A stretch of DNA of 64,000 nucleotides, from NCBI GenBank assembly GCA_963844575.1, contig CAWJOU010000005.1, forward strand, positions 1,798,001-1,862,000, in the 5' to 3' direction. Every line of letters begins with the position of its first letter. Positions within the stretch are counted from its first letter, which is position 1. Below, in pieces: positions 26,076-35,941 of the stretch. The notes under the pieces are model-generated. The model ran no database searches, had not been told where the DNA came from, and saw nothing but the letters and a program-made list of their open reading frames with translations. The position numbers and the translations under genes are program-made. The DNA is from DASZUK01 sp963844575. Lineage in GTDB: Bacteria > Actinomycetota > Acidimicrobiia > Acidimicrobiales > RAAP-2.

Positions 26076-26921
26076 TCACATCTTCGAAAGCTCGGTTCGG
26101 GCCATCAGCACGACGCCCAGGATCATGACCCCGAAAGCGAGCGTCGAGGCGGCCACCGCCAGCGGCGTGTCTCGAAAGCCTTCGTGGAACAGCCAGACGC
26201 CGAGCACGATGCTGGCGAGTGGATCGACCGTCACCACGGCGGGCTGCGAGGCGCTGAGCGGGCCGGCGTGAAGGGCGGCCTGGAGCAGAAGAGCACCGAT
26301 GACCCCCGATCCGACGAGCGCGTAGACCGGCCAATGCAGGAACATCGGCCACCACCCGTCGGCCGTCAGCACGTCGGTGGTGGTCTTGACGAACGCCGCG
26401 TCGATGGCCCACACCAAGCCGGCCGAGACGCCGTACAGTCCGGCGCGCCGATGCGGGGGTCCGAGACGAGCGACGAGGGCCGACCCGCCGGCCAGCCCGG
26501 CGATCACCACGATCGCCGTCACCCAGGCTCGAGTCGTCGGCACCGTCGACGACTGGCTCGGATCGGCCACGATGAGCAGCGCCGCCAGACCGACGCAGGT
26601 CACCGCGGCGGCGATCCACGGTCGCCAGCCGAGGCGCTCCTTGGTACGGATCCGGCGGAGCACGAGCACGAAGACGAGCTCGGTAACGAGGAGCGGTTGG
26701 ACCAACGACAGCTGGCCGAAGTGAAGCGCCACCGCGTGACAGACGAAGCCGACCGCCATGACGGCCAGGCCGACGAGCCACAGCGGTTGGACGGCCAGGT
26801 GCCTCAGCAATCGCCAGCCGCCGCCGGCGGCGGCTGGCGCCTCCCCGCTCGCCTGATGCTGGAACACGAGGTTCGCGGCGGTGCAGAGCGCCGAGAGCAA
26901 AGCGAACGGGACGGCCGACAT
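26076..26921 (-). CDS. DMT (EamA-like) family transporter
   Basis: The 281-residue protein has nine to ten hydrophobic segments and the DMT-like pattern of two halves (LVQPLLVTELVFVLVL; QPAVVTVDPLASIVLGVWLF). This architecture is typical of actinobacterial DMT permeases; the substrate is unknown. No partner gene is nearby. Confidence 0.85.
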   Translation of the reverse strand: MSAVPFALLSALCTAANLVFQHQASGEAPAAAGGGWRLLRHLAVQPLWLVGLAVMAVGFVCHAVALHFGQLSLVQPLLVTELVFVLVLRRIRTKERLGWRPWIAAAVTCVGLAALLIVADPSQSSTVPTTRAWVTAIVVIAGLAGGSALVARLGPPHRRAGLYGVSAGLVWAIDAAFVKTTTDVLTADGWWPMFLHWPVYALVGSGVIGALLLQAALHAGPLSASQPAVVTVDPLASIVLGVWLFHEGFRDTPLAVAASTLAFGVMILGVVLMARTELSKM

Positions 26922-27015
26922 GAGCGCAGCTACTCGGCTAGTGCGACACGGGGATCAGGTACCCGGGTTGCGTCCGGGCAGCAGCTTCGTCATCGCCCAT
27001 GCTGGTGGATGCGGA

Positions 27016-28812
27016 TCAGGGCGTCACGATGGCGAAGCTGGGCGTCAGCTCGTCCAGGAACGACAGCAACCGCTGGATCAGCGAGGTATCGCCGTCAGTG
27101 GTGATGCCGCCGAGGCCGGCACCACCGAGCATTCCGAGGAACTGGGGCTTGGTGAGCGTCAGGGTGAGGTCGGCCTCGGCGGTCGGGTCCTCTTCTTGGA
27201 TGAGGACGCCGTTGGACAGCTCGGTGCGGTAGGTGTGGCCGAGGTCGGTGAACACCCAGTGGATGGCGAACGCTTCGTTCCAACACGCCGGCCCGTCGAG
27301 CCGGATGGCAAAGGTGTCGAAGAGCTGCTCGACGCTGAGCGCAGCCACCATCTCGGTGGAGGTCAGGCTGATCGGCACGCCCACCTCTCCCGTCCGCAAC
27401 TCGGTGGCCCCCTGCAGGTAGAAATTCCGCCAGGTGCCGTTCTCGGCCCCGAACCCCAGCTTCTCGTAGACGTCGGCCAACAGGTTCTTGGCCCCGGCAT
27501 GGGAGCCGTCGGCGAAGACCGCGTGCTTCAGCAGCTGGGCGGCAAACCGGAGGTCGCCATCGTCGGCGTACCGCTGGGCCTTGGCCACCACCTCGTCGAC
27601 GCCACCCATGCAGTCGACGTACCGGGTGGCGCTCTCGGCCGGCGGGTGTTCCCAGAGCGACGACGGGTTGCCGTCGAACCAACCGATGTACCGCTGGTAG
27701 ATCGCCTTCACGTTGTGGCTGACCGACCCGTAGTAGCCGTGGGTCTGCCAGGCCGCCTCCAGGGCGGGCGGCATCTCGACCATCTCGGCGATCTCGATGC
27801 CCGTGTACCCGTGGTTCATCAGTCGCAGCGTCTGGTCGTGTAGGTAGGCGTAGAGGTCCCGCTGCTGGCGCAGGTAGGTGACGATGCGGTCCCGGCCCCA
27901 CATGGGCCAGTGGTGCGAGGCGAAGGCCACCTCGACGTCGCCGCAAAAGAGATCGATGGCTTCGTTGAGGTACCGCGCCCAGATGTGGGGGTCCCGGACC
28001 ACGGCGCCACGGAGGGTGAGCAGGTTGTGGAGGTTGTGGGTGGCGTTCTCGGCCATGCAGAGGGCTCGGTGGTCGGGGAAATAGAAGTTCATCTCCACCG
28101 GGCACTCGGTACCCGGCGTCATCTGGAACCGGATGCGGATGCCGTCGACCACCTCCTCCTGGCCCGTGTGGGTGATCTCGAGGGTCGGCGCGATGAGCCC
28201 GAGGCTCCCGACCGAGGTCGTCGCCCCCAGGCCGGCCCCGACCTGGCCCGTCGGACCCTTCGGCAGTGTGGCGCCGTACATGTAGACCGCCCGTCGCGCC
28301 ATGACGGTGCCGGCGTAGACGTTCTCGGCCACCGCCGCCTCCATGAAGCCGTGGCCGGCGATGATCGGCACCTCGGACTCGTAGACCCCGTGCACCCCAC
28401 CAAAGTGGTCACCGTGGGCGTGGGTGTAGATGACCGCGGTCACCGCCCGCTCGCCCCGGTGCTGGCGGTAGAGGGCGAGGGCCGCCGAGGCGCACTCGGC
28501 GGAGATCAACGGGTCGATGACGATGACCCCGTTGTCGGACTCGACCAGCGTCATGTTGGAGAGATCCAACCCCCGTACCTGGTAGATCCCGTCGGTCACC
28601 TCGTAGAGGCCTTGCTTGGACGTGAGCTGCGACTGGCGCCACAAGCTCGGGTTGACCGTGTCCGGGCACGGTCCCTCCAAGAAGGCGTAGGCGTCGTTGT
28701 TCCAGATCTCGGCGCCCTTGGCCCCGTGGATCACACAGGGCACCAGCGAGCCGACCAGCCCGCGATCGGCGTCTTCGAAGTCGGCGCAGTCGTCGAAATC
28801 GGCTCCGGGCAC
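27016..28812 (-). CDS. alkyl sulfatase (SdsA1-type, metallo-beta-lactamase fold)
   Basis: The 598-residue protein has the full size of class III alkylsulfatases. The MBL zinc motif is THAHGDH (His131, His133, Asp135, His136). The middle has a dimerisation-type helical part, and the C-terminal third looks like the SCP2-like alkylsulfatase domain (about 470-598). It should hydrolyse alkyl sulfates such as SDS to release sulfate. Unlike many SdsA1 proteins no signal peptide is visible. GTG 28812 is preceded by GGAGG. Confidence 0.92.
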   Translation of the reverse strand: MPGADFDDCADFEDADRGLVGSLVPCVIHGAKGAEIWNNDAYAFLEGPCPDTVNPSLWRQSQLTSKQGLYEVTDGIYQVRGLDLSNMTLVESDNGVIVIDPLISAECASAALALYRQHRGERAVTAVIYTHAHGDHFGGVHGVYESEVPIIAGHGFMEAAVAENVYAGTVMARRAVYMYGATLPKGPTGQVGAGLGATTSVGSLGLIAPTLEITHTGQEEVVDGIRIRFQMTPGTECPVEMNFYFPDHRALCMAENATHNLHNLLTLRGAVVRDPHIWARYLNEAIDLFCGDVEVAFASHHWPMWGRDRIVTYLRQQRDLYAYLHDQTLRLMNHGYTGIEIAEMVEMPPALEAAWQTHGYYGSVSHNVKAIYQRYIGWFDGNPSSLWEHPPAESATRYVDCMGGVDEVVAKAQRYADDGDLRFAAQLLKHAVFADGSHAGAKNLLADVYEKLGFGAENGTWRNFYLQGATELRTGEVGVPISLTSTEMVAALSVEQLFDTFAIRLDGPACWNEAFAIHWVFTDLGHTYRTELSNGVLIQEEDPTAEADLTLTLTKPQFLGMLGGAGLGGITTDGDTSLIQRLLSFLDELTPSFAIVTP

Positions 28813-28941
28813 AGCGCCTCCTCTTGATCCTCGGACCCTGGAGGGTCCCGCCAGAACGCTAGGCCGCCCCCGATGGCGGCGCAGCAGAATTGCTACCCCA
28901 GCGGTGCCTCGCCGTCGACGGTCCGTCGACTGACAATTTCG

Positions 28942-29015
28942 CGCCCCGGGCAGGATTCGAACCTGCGAAAAACGGATTAGAAGTCCGTCGCCTTAATCCA
29001 CTCGGCCACCGGGGC
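28942..29015 (-). tRNA. tRNA-Arg (anticodon TCT)
   Basis: A 74-nt cloverleaf on the minus strand: acceptor arms GCCCCGG/CCGGGGC, anticodon stem ACGGA/TCCGT with loop CTTCTAA, and T arm GCAGG-TTCGAAT-CCTGC. CCA is not encoded. Confidence 0.93.
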
Positions 29016-29076
29016 AACGACGCCCAAGCTTCCCACACACGGCCCGTTGGCTTGCGGCCGGACGTAGGCTGGGGGC

Positions 29077-29412
29077 ATGACGATGCCGGCCCCGATGACC
29101 GCCCCGGAGACGAGGACCGCCCCGGCGCCGACGATCGCGCCGACCCGGCCGGAGCCGGCGCTCGACGAGGGCGACCACGAGCGGATGACGCACATCGTCC
29201 TCGAGGGGTTTCGGCCGAAGGGCGAGAAGGCCGGCGAGGGGGAGTACGTCGCGGCCGGCACGAACGTCGTCGAGGGCATGGTCACCGGGACGCCGGTCCG
29301 GGCGCTCTGCGGCAAAACGTGGGTGCCCGGCCGCGATCCGAAGCGGTACCCGATCTGCCCGACGTGCAAGGAGGTCGCCGCGGGGATGGGCTGGAAGGTT
29401 CCCGCTCGGTAA
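29077..29412 (+). CDS. DUF3039 family protein
   Basis: The 111-residue protein has a disordered Pro/Thr-rich N-terminus and the DUF3039 core: VRALCGKTWVPGRDPKRYPICPTCKE with Cys ligands for a zinc-ribbon-like fold. The family is restricted to actinobacteria; its function is unknown. It lies between two tRNA genes. Confidence 0.92.
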   Translation: MTMPAPMTAPETRTAPAPTIAPTRPEPALDEGDHERMTHIVLEGFRPKGEKAGEGEYVAAGTNVVEGMVTGTPVRALCGKTWVPGRDPKRYPICPTCKEVAAGMGWKVPAR

Positions 29413-29481
29413 CGTCCGCCGGCCCACGGCCGGTCCGGCGACTGGGCAGCGATCGGGGTTGTGCCAGACTGGACGACCTCG

Positions 29482-29555
29482 GTGGGCGTAGCTCAGCAGG
29501 TTAGAGCGCCAGGTTGTGGCCCTGGAGGCCGGGGGTTCAAGTCCCCTCGCTCACC
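29482..29555 (+). tRNA. tRNA-His (anticodon GTG)
   Basis: A 74-nt cloverleaf: acceptor GTGGGCG/CGCTCAC, anticodon stem CCAGG/CCTGG with loop TTGTGGC, and T arm CGGGGG-TTCAAGT-CCCCT. An extra G at 29481 would be the -1 nucleotide. CCA is not encoded. Confidence 0.95.
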
Positions 29556-29566
29556 CCGATGAAGCC

Positions 29567-30406
29567 ATGACGGCAACCCCCGGAACGGTCGCGGGCGGCC
29601 GCATCGCCATGGTCACTGGCGCGTCGTCGGGCATCGGCGCGGCGACGGCCCGAGCGCTGGCGGCCGACGGGACGACGGTGGCGCTCGTCGCCCGGCGGGC
29701 GGACCGTCTCGACGAGGTTCTCGCCGACTGCGTCGGCCGGGCGCCGCAGTCGCGGCGGTGGGTCGCCGACCTGTCGGATCCGGACCGCGCCGCCGCGGTC
29801 GCGCTCGACGTCTGGGACACCTACGGCCACGTCGACGTCGTCGTCAACAACGCCGGCGCGCCGATGCGCCGGCCGGTGACGCGGTTGACGATGGCCGAAG
29901 TCGAGCGGACGATGCGCGTCAACTACCTCTCGCCGGTGGCGATCACGCTGGCCGTCCTGCCGCGGATGCTCGAGCGGCGTACGGGCACGGTCGTCAACGT
30001 GTCGAGCCTCGGCGGCCGGCTCGGCATCATGACCGAGTCGGCGTACTCCGGCTCGAAGTTCGCGCTCGCCGGCTGGACGGAGGCGGCCGCGGCCGACCTC
30101 GACGGGACCGGCGTCCGCCTGCGGCTCGTCCTGCCCGGGGCGATCGACACGGAGATCTGGGACCAACCCGACAACGACCCGCCGGTCTACACGGGCCCGC
30201 TGGCGCCGGCCGAAGAGGTCGCCGACGGCATCGTCGCGGCGATCGACAGCGACCGGTTCGAGCACTACGTCCCCGACATGAAGGCGGTCGTCGAGATGAA
30301 GACGGCGGACGCCGACGCGTTCTTCGCCGGGATGCGGGCGATGGCGGCCCACGAGGTCGACGAGGCTTCGGTGGCCGAGGTCACCCGCGGGCGACCCGCC
30401 CCGTGA
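29567..30406 (+). CDS. short-chain dehydrogenase/reductase (SDR)
   Basis: The 279-residue classical SDR has TGASSGIG, NNAG, the catalytic Ser in NVSSLGG and YSGSK. Reaction unknown, NAD(P)-dependent oxidation/reduction of an alcohol or carbonyl. It starts 12 nt after tRNA-His, and its TGA overlaps the GTG of a zinc alcohol dehydrogenase, so the two oxidoreductases are probably one operon and may act on related compounds. Confidence 0.93.
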   Translation: MTATPGTVAGGRIAMVTGASSGIGAATARALAADGTTVALVARRADRLDEVLADCVGRAPQSRRWVADLSDPDRAAAVALDVWDTYGHVDVVVNNAGAPMRRPVTRLTMAEVERTMRVNYLSPVAITLAVLPRMLERRTGTVVNVSSLGGRLGIMTESAYSGSKFALAGWTEAAAADLDGTGVRLRLVLPGAIDTEIWDQPDNDPPVYTGPLAPAEEVADGIVAAIDSDRFEHYVPDMKAVVEMKTADADAFFAGMRAMAAHEVDEASVAEVTRGRPAP

Positions 30407-31641
30407 AGGCACTCCTCTTCGGCGCCCCTCGACCGACCGGCGAGGCCGATCCTTCGCCGGCCGACGACGTCGACGGGCTGCTCGACGGGCTGCCGTTCGG
30501 CCTCTACACCGTTGACGACCCGCGGCCGCGGGCCGGATGGGTCGTCACCCGCCCGATCCTCGCCGGCATCTGCGGCTCGGACGCCAAGCTCGTCCTCGGC
30601 GACTTCGGTGACGGCGACATCGACAACCCGATGGCTGCGTTCTCGTCGCTGCCGCACGTCCCCGGCCACGAGGTCGTCGCCGAGGTCGTCGAGGTCGGGC
30701 CCGGCGCGGACGGCGTCCACGTCGGGCAGCGGGTCGTCGTCAACCCGTGGCTCACGTGCGGGCCGCGCGGTATCGACCCGCCGTGTCCGCGGTGCGTCGC
30801 CGGCGATCTCCCGCTCTGCTGGAGCTTCACCCGTGGCGACCTCGGGCCCGGTGTCCACGTCGGCGTGATCACCGACGCCCCCGGTGCGTGGGCCGAGCGG
30901 ATGGCCGTCCACCACTCGATGGTCTTTCCCGTGCCCGACCGCGTCACCGACGAGGCGGCCGTCCTCGCCGACCCGTTCGCCGTCTCCCTCCATGCCATCC
31001 TCCGTTTCCCGCCGCCGCCCGGCGGCCGGGTCGTCGTCTACGGCGCCGGCGCGCTCGGCCTGACGAGCGTCGCCATCCTGCGCGCCCTCCACCCCGACGT
31101 AGAGATCGCCGTCGTCGCCCGGTTCCCGGCCCAGGCCGCCATGGCCACCCGGTTCGGCGCCGCGCTCGTCGTACCGCACGCACCGGCGCTCGCCGTCGTC
31201 GAGGCGCTCGCCGACTGGTCCGGCGGCGTCCTCCACCAACCCCTCGCCGGCCTGCCGATGACCCGGCCCGGCCACGTCGACGTCGTCTACGACACCGTCG
31301 CGAAAGCCGAGACGCTCGAGGTCGGCAGCCGCGTCCTCGCCGAGCGCGGCACGCTCGTCTACACCGGCGTCGCGACGCCCGAGCGGTGGGAGTGGACGCC
31401 GGTCTACTTCAAGGAGCTGACCGTCGCCGGGTCGAACGCGTTCGGCATCGAAGCCGTCGACGGCGTCCGCCAGCACGCCATCGCCCACTACCTCGACCTC
31501 GTCGCCGCCGGTCGGGTCGACGTCACGCCGATGCTGACCCACCGCTTCGCCCTCGACGACTGGCGCGATGCCCTGCGCGCCGTCGCCCGCCCGGCCGAGA
31601 GTGGCGCCCTGAAGGTCGCCTTCGCCCCGTCGGCGGGCTAG
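30403..31641 (+). CDS. zinc-dependent alcohol dehydrogenase (MDR family)
   Basis: The 412-residue medium-chain dehydrogenase has the catalytic zinc ligand in ICGSD and the GHE motif. A Cys-rich structural-zinc lobe is stretched (CGPRG..PPCPRCVAGDLPLC). The Rossmann motif is VVYGAGALGL. It is longer than typical 340-residue members, with extra residues before the GHE motif and in the cofactor domain. GTG 30403 overlaps the SDR stop. Confidence 0.92.
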   Translation: MKALLFGAPRPTGEADPSPADDVDGLLDGLPFGLYTVDDPRPRAGWVVTRPILAGICGSDAKLVLGDFGDGDIDNPMAAFSSLPHVPGHEVVAEVVEVGPGADGVHVGQRVVVNPWLTCGPRGIDPPCPRCVAGDLPLCWSFTRGDLGPGVHVGVITDAPGAWAERMAVHHSMVFPVPDRVTDEAAVLADPFAVSLHAILRFPPPPGGRVVVYGAGALGLTSVAILRALHPDVEIAVVARFPAQAAMATRFGAALVVPHAPALAVVEALADWSGGVLHQPLAGLPMTRPGHVDVVYDTVAKAETLEVGSRVLAERGTLVYTGVATPERWEWTPVYFKELTVAGSNAFGIEAVDGVRQHAIAHYLDLVAAGRVDVTPMLTHRFALDDWRDALRAVARPAESGALKVAFAPSAG

Positions 31642-31761
31642 CTCCGCCCCGTCGTCGGGCTGGTCGGCCGCCGATTCGCGGGGACCGGTCGCGGGCGGCC
31701 GTCGCCCCGGGGACCAGGGAGGACCGGGCCATGCCCGGTCGGTGACACACCGGCCTGCACA

Positions 31762-32421
31762 ATGGAACCGATGGACGACGTCGCGCCGACCCTTCCGCTC
31801 CACTGGCCCGGCAGCCGTTTCCGGCCGCCGGTGCCCGACCCCGCCGATACCGCCGGTGCCAATACCGCCGGTGCCAATACCGAGGATGCCGATACCGGAG
31901 GCGACGGTGTCCCGCCGCCGACGAGCCCCGAAGTCGTCGTTCGGGTGAGCACCCGCCGCCGCAAGACGGCCACCGCCTTTTGGGAGGGCCCGCGGATCGT
32001 CGTCGTCGTCCCGTCCCACCTCCGCGGGCCGGCCCGGACGGAGATGGTCGACTGGCTCGTCGGCCGCGTCCTGGCCAAGCGACCCCGGGCCGGCGCATCC
32101 GACGAGGCCCTCGCCGAGCGAGCGGCCGCACTGGCCGACCGGTACGTCGACGGCGTTCGACCGGCGTCGATCCGGTGGGTCACCAACCAGGGCAAGCGCT
32201 GGGGATCGTGCACGGCGCAGACCAGGGAGATCCGCATCTCTCACCGGCTCCGGGCCGTTCCCGACTGGGTCCTCGACGCCACGATCGTCCACGAGCTGGC
32301 CCACCTCCTCCACGCCGACCACTCGCCCCACTTCCACCACGTGGCCGACCGGTTCCCGCGCCAACGCGAGGCCGCCCTCTTCCTGGAGGGCTATTCGCTC
32401 GGCCTGGGGGCCGGGGAGTGA
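31762..32421 (+). CDS. YgjP/DUF45-type zinc metallopeptidase
   Basis: The 219-residue protein carries HExxH (His177, Glu178, His181) within VHELAHLLHADHS and the upstream RWGSC pattern, both typical of YgjP/DUF45 (SprT-like) metal-dependent hydrolases. The first 50 residues are low complexity with an AGANT duplication. The physiological substrate is unknown. Confidence 0.9.
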   Translation: MEPMDDVAPTLPLHWPGSRFRPPVPDPADTAGANTAGANTEDADTGGDGVPPPTSPEVVVRVSTRRRKTATAFWEGPRIVVVVPSHLRGPARTEMVDWLVGRVLAKRPRAGASDEALAERAAALADRYVDGVRPASIRWVTNQGKRWGSCTAQTREIRISHRLRAVPDWVLDATIVHELAHLLHADHSPHFHHVADRFPRQREAALFLEGYSLGLGAGE

Positions 32422-32512
32422 CCCCAGCTCGGCCCCTCCCGTCCCGACCGGCCGATGCGGGCGCGGCGGACAAGTTTCACGGGTCGAGGTCGATCCCACT
32501 ACCCTGGCGGCG

Positions 32513-33064
32513 ATGCGCAGGCGCTCTCCGGTCCCTCATCTGATCCTCGGCATCCTGACCGTGCTGGCTCTCGGAGCCGTCGCCCTCGGCCTGGTGCTCG
32601 CGCCGACGACGGCCAACCTGACGGCCAGCAACGGCGCCGGGGAGGTGCTGTTGGCCGGGAACGTCACCGCCATCGTCGCCCAGCCGAGCAGCCCCCTGAT
32701 CCGGGTCGTCTACGTCGCTCCCGACTACGGGCGCGAGTCCACACTGAAAGGGTCGCGGTCCCGGACCCTCCCCGCCGAGCAGGCGAAGACACTGCTGGCG
32801 CCCGTCTCGAGGGTCCTTCAAGTCACCGACTTCACGCAGACCCGGCCGTCCGTCTACGTCGGCACCGTGCCCCTCGACAAGCTGTTCTCGCCGACGGAGG
32901 CCGCCAGTATCCACGGCACGTTCACCGTGACCGCGACGGTGAGCAACGGGTACGTCGTCAAGGTCGTCGAGCAGGCCAACCTGCGGTCCGGCGCCCAGCG
33001 GACAACGTCCGGCCTCACCTACCGGATCACGACAGTCGGCGGCTGGCGGGTCACCCCGGCCTGA
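32513..33064 (+). CDS. membrane-anchored hypothetical protein
   Basis: The 183-residue protein has one N-terminal span (residues 10-32) and an extracytoplasmic beta-rich body of about 145 residues, with no family I recognise. It is followed 20 nt later by the nucleosidase gene. Confidence 0.7.
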   Translation: MRRRSPVPHLILGILTVLALGAVALGLVLAPTTANLTASNGAGEVLLAGNVTAIVAQPSSPLIRVVYVAPDYGRESTLKGSRSRTLPAEQAKTLLAPVSRVLQVTDFTQTRPSVYVGTVPLDKLFSPTEAASIHGTFTVTATVSNGYVVKVVEQANLRSGAQRTTSGLTYRITTVGGWRVTPA

Positions 33065-33084
33065 GCGGACGCAGGGCGGCCGGC

Positions 33085-33807
33085 GTGCTCGTCCTGGCGG
33101 CGATGGACCGTGAGCTCCGCCCACTCGTCCGGGCGCTCTCCCTCCAGCGGGGTTTCGTCGGCGAGCTCCCGGTCTGGCTCGGGCCGCCCGGCGGTGTCTC
33201 GGCGGCCGTCGTCGGGATCGGGCCGGCGATGGCCGGATCGACGACCCGGGACCTGCTGGCCGCGGCGGGGCCGTACGTCGGCGAGCGCGTCCTGATGATC
33301 GGCGTCTGCGGCGGCGTCGACCCGTCGCTGGCCGTCGGCGACCTCGTCGTCCCCGACGTCGTCGTCGATCGGGCGACCGGCGCCCGTTACCGACCCACCC
33401 CACTGGCCGGGCTCCCCGCGGCGGGGGCCGCGGCTCGACCACCGTCCGGCGTGCTCGTGACGAGCCCGTCGCTCGCCGTCGGGCCGGCCGCGGTGGCCGA
33501 GCTGCGCGCCGTCGGGGCCACCGCCGTCGACATGGAGACGGCCGCCGTCGCCGCGGTCTGCGACGAGCAGGCCGTTTCGTGGTCCGTCCTGCGCGCCGTC
33601 AGCGACGTCGTCGCCGACGGCCTCGTCGACCCGGCGATCCTCGGCCTGACCCGGTCCGACGGTCGGACCGATCCGGCCGGGGTCGCCCGCTACGTCCTGC
33701 GTCGGCCGTGGGCGGTCCACCGGTTGGCCCGGCTCGGGCGCGATACCGCCCACGCGGTGCGGACCGTGACGCGGGCTGCGGTCGCGGCCGTCGCCGCCGA
33801 ACCGTAG
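33085..33807 (+). CDS. phosphorylase-superfamily nucleosidase (MTAN/HpnG-like)
   Basis: The 240-residue protein has the PNP/UDP phosphorylase fold: AAMDRELRPLV at the start, GVCGGVDPSLAVGDLVV, and the ribose-binding DMETAAVA near residue 155. It could be a methylthioadenosine/SAH nucleosidase or a hopanoid-associated relative; the start resembles both. GTG 33085 opens the first strand. Confidence 0.85.
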   Translation: MLVLAAMDRELRPLVRALSLQRGFVGELPVWLGPPGGVSAAVVGIGPAMAGSTTRDLLAAAGPYVGERVLMIGVCGGVDPSLAVGDLVVPDVVVDRATGARYRPTPLAGLPAAGAAARPPSGVLVTSPSLAVGPAAVAELRAVGATAVDMETAAVAAVCDEQAVSWSVLRAVSDVVADGLVDPAILGLTRSDGRTDPAGVARYVLRRPWAVHRLARLGRDTAHAVRTVTRAAVAAVAAEP

Positions 33808-33989
33808 GTCCCCGAGCGACCGCCCAGACCGTCGCCGGCCCGGTGCCGACGACCGGCCGACGACCGGCGATCGATCGGTGACACCGACGGAGCTCGCGGG
33901 ATACCGTGGCGCAGCGCGGTGGCGGACGTGGCGCCTGGTCTCGTCACCATCGGTCCCGTCGAGCGCTGGAAAGTGGTGGTCGAGAGGCG

Positions 33990-35747
33990 ATGGCGGGCTC
34001 GGGGGACGCGACGACGGCGAGCACCCCCGGCGGGCGCCGGCCGCACGTTCGGCCATCATCGTGGCTGTTCTCGACCGTCGTCCCGTACCGGAAGAGCTGG
34101 CTCGTCCGGGACCTCGTCGCCGGGCTGACGGTCTGGGCGGTCCTCGTACCGGAGGCCCTCGCCTACGCGTCGATCGCCGGCGTCTCCCCGGCCGTCGGGC
34201 TCTACGCCGCGCCGTCCGCGCTGATCTTCTACGCCGCCTTCGGGAGCTCCCGGCACCTCGTCGTCGGCCCGATGTCGGCCACGGCAGCGCTCTCGGCCGC
34301 GGCCGTCGGCTCGATGGTGGCGGCGAACAGTGGGATCTACGCGACGTTGACGGCCACCCTGGCCGTTACCGCGGGCATCATCGCCCTCGCCTTCGGCCTG
34401 GCCCGGCTCGGCTTCATCGCCAACTTCATCTCCGAGCCGGTTCTGAAGGGCTTCATCATCGGCCTCGCGCTGACGATCATGATCGGTCAGGTCCCGAAGC
34501 TGTTCGGCGTCGAGAAGGGCAGTGGCGACTTCTTCGAGCAGCTCGGCCACCTGATCGGCCACCTCGGGGAGACGAGCGGCTGGACGCTCGTCGTCGGCGC
34601 CGGCTCGCTCGCCGCCGTCGTCGGGCTGCGCAAGATCGCGCCCCGGCTCCCCGGCTCGCTGGTCGTCGTCCTCCTCGCCATCCTCGTTGCCAAGCTGGCG
34701 TCCCTCGACAGCCATGGCGTCGAGCTCGTCGGCCACATCGACCGCGGCCTGCCGCACTACGGCGTGCCCCACGTCCCCGTCCACGACTACGTCGACCTCG
34801 GCTCGTCGGCCATCGGCATCGTCCTCGTCGGCTTCGCCGAGGGCCTCGGCGCGGCCAAGACGTACGCCGCGGTCGAGCACTACGAGATCGATGCCAACCG
34901 CGAGCTGATCGGTCTCGGGGCCGCCAACATGGCCGCCGGGCTGAGCTCGGGGATGGTCGTCAACGGGAGCCTGTCGAAGACCGCGGTGAACGGCACCGCG
35001 GGGGCCCGGAGCCAGCTCTCCGGACTCGTCGTCGCCCTGCTGACGGTCCTCACCCTGCTCTTTTTGACCGGCCTCTTCCAGTACCTGCCCGAGGCGACGT
35101 TGGCCGCGGTCGTCGTCGTCGCGGTCGCCGAGCTCGTCGACATCGGGGCCATGCTCCGCCTCTACCGGGCGGTGACCGGCCCGCTGCGGAACATCTACGG
35201 CACCGCGGCCCGAGCCGACTTCATCGCCGCCACCTGTGCCCTGCTCGGGGTGATGATCTTCGACACGCTGCCCGGCCTCTTCATCGGCATCGGCGTGTCC
35301 GTGCTGCTCCTCGTCTACCGCGCCTCCCGGCCCCACGTCGCGCCCCTCGGGCTCCTCCCCGGAACGGCCGACCGCTACGTCGACCTCGCCCGTCACCCCG
35401 ACGCGGTCGTTCCGTCCGGCATCGTCGTTCTGCGCGTCGAGAGCGGCCTCTTCTTCGCCAACGCGGATGCCGTGCGGGAGGTCGTCAAGCGAGCCGGTCG
35501 TCCGCCCGATGTCCACGCGATCGTCCTCGACGTCGAGTCGATGCCGGCTATCGACGTCACCGCGGCCGACATGCTGAACGAGCTGGCCGCCGACCTGCAG
35601 CGGGACGGGACCGGGCTCGTGCTCGCCCGCAGCATCGGCCAGGTTCGCGACCTCCTGTCGGCCGCCGAGCCCGGCCGGCCGGTCCTGGTCGTCTACCCGA
35701 CCGTCCGCGCCGCGGTCGCCGCCCTGACTGACCCCGACGCGTCGTAG
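33990..35747 (+). CDS. SulP family anion transporter with STAS domain
   Basis: The 585-residue protein has a SulP membrane domain (residues 35-440, VPEALAYASIAGV.PAVGLYAA, GSSRHLVVGPMSA) and a C-terminal STAS domain (about 470-580, IVVLRVESGLFFANA..). SulP proteins move sulfate, bicarbonate or dicarboxylates; the cargo is not known. ATG 33990 with GAGAGG just upstream is preferred to a start at 33906 that gives only a basic low-complexity leader. Confidence 0.93.
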   Translation: MAGSGDATTASTPGGRRPHVRPSSWLFSTVVPYRKSWLVRDLVAGLTVWAVLVPEALAYASIAGVSPAVGLYAAPSALIFYAAFGSSRHLVVGPMSATAALSAAAVGSMVAANSGIYATLTATLAVTAGIIALAFGLARLGFIANFISEPVLKGFIIGLALTIMIGQVPKLFGVEKGSGDFFEQLGHLIGHLGETSGWTLVVGAGSLAAVVGLRKIAPRLPGSLVVVLLAILVAKLASLDSHGVELVGHIDRGLPHYGVPHVPVHDYVDLGSSAIGIVLVGFAEGLGAAKTYAAVEHYEIDANRELIGLGAANMAAGLSSGMVVNGSLSKTAVNGTAGARSQLSGLVVALLTVLTLLFLTGLFQYLPEATLAAVVVVAVAELVDIGAMLRLYRAVTGPLRNIYGTAARADFIAATCALLGVMIFDTLPGLFIGIGVSVLLLVYRASRPHVAPLGLLPGTADRYVDLARHPDAVVPSGIVVLRVESGLFFANADAVREVVKRAGRPPDVHAIVLDVESMPAIDVTAADMLNELAADLQRDGTGLVLARSIGQVRDLLSAAEPGRPVLVVYPTVRAAVAALTDPDAS

Positions 35748-35836
35748 CGTCGGCGCGCGCATGCAGCGCCGGCTCGCCGGACGGAACGTCGAGCCGGACG
35801 GAGCGTCGAGCCGGAGAACCGCCGCCCGCTTGGGAA

Positions 35837-35852
35837 TTCCTTCACAAAGGAA
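35837..35852. promoter_or_regulatory. small hairpin TTCCTT/AAGGAA in the SulP-DUF7144 gap
   Basis: A perfect 6-bp inverted repeat with a 4-nt loop in a 194-nt intergenic stretch that is AT-richer than its surroundings. Function unknown; it could be a weak terminator for the SulP gene or an operator. Confidence 0.3.
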
Positions 35853-35941
35853 CCGCCCGTTCTCGGCCGGCCAGCGTTAGCCTCGCCCTGTCCGGAGGTC
35901 CGGCCCATTGGGGTCGGACATGGAGACAGGGGAGGGCACGC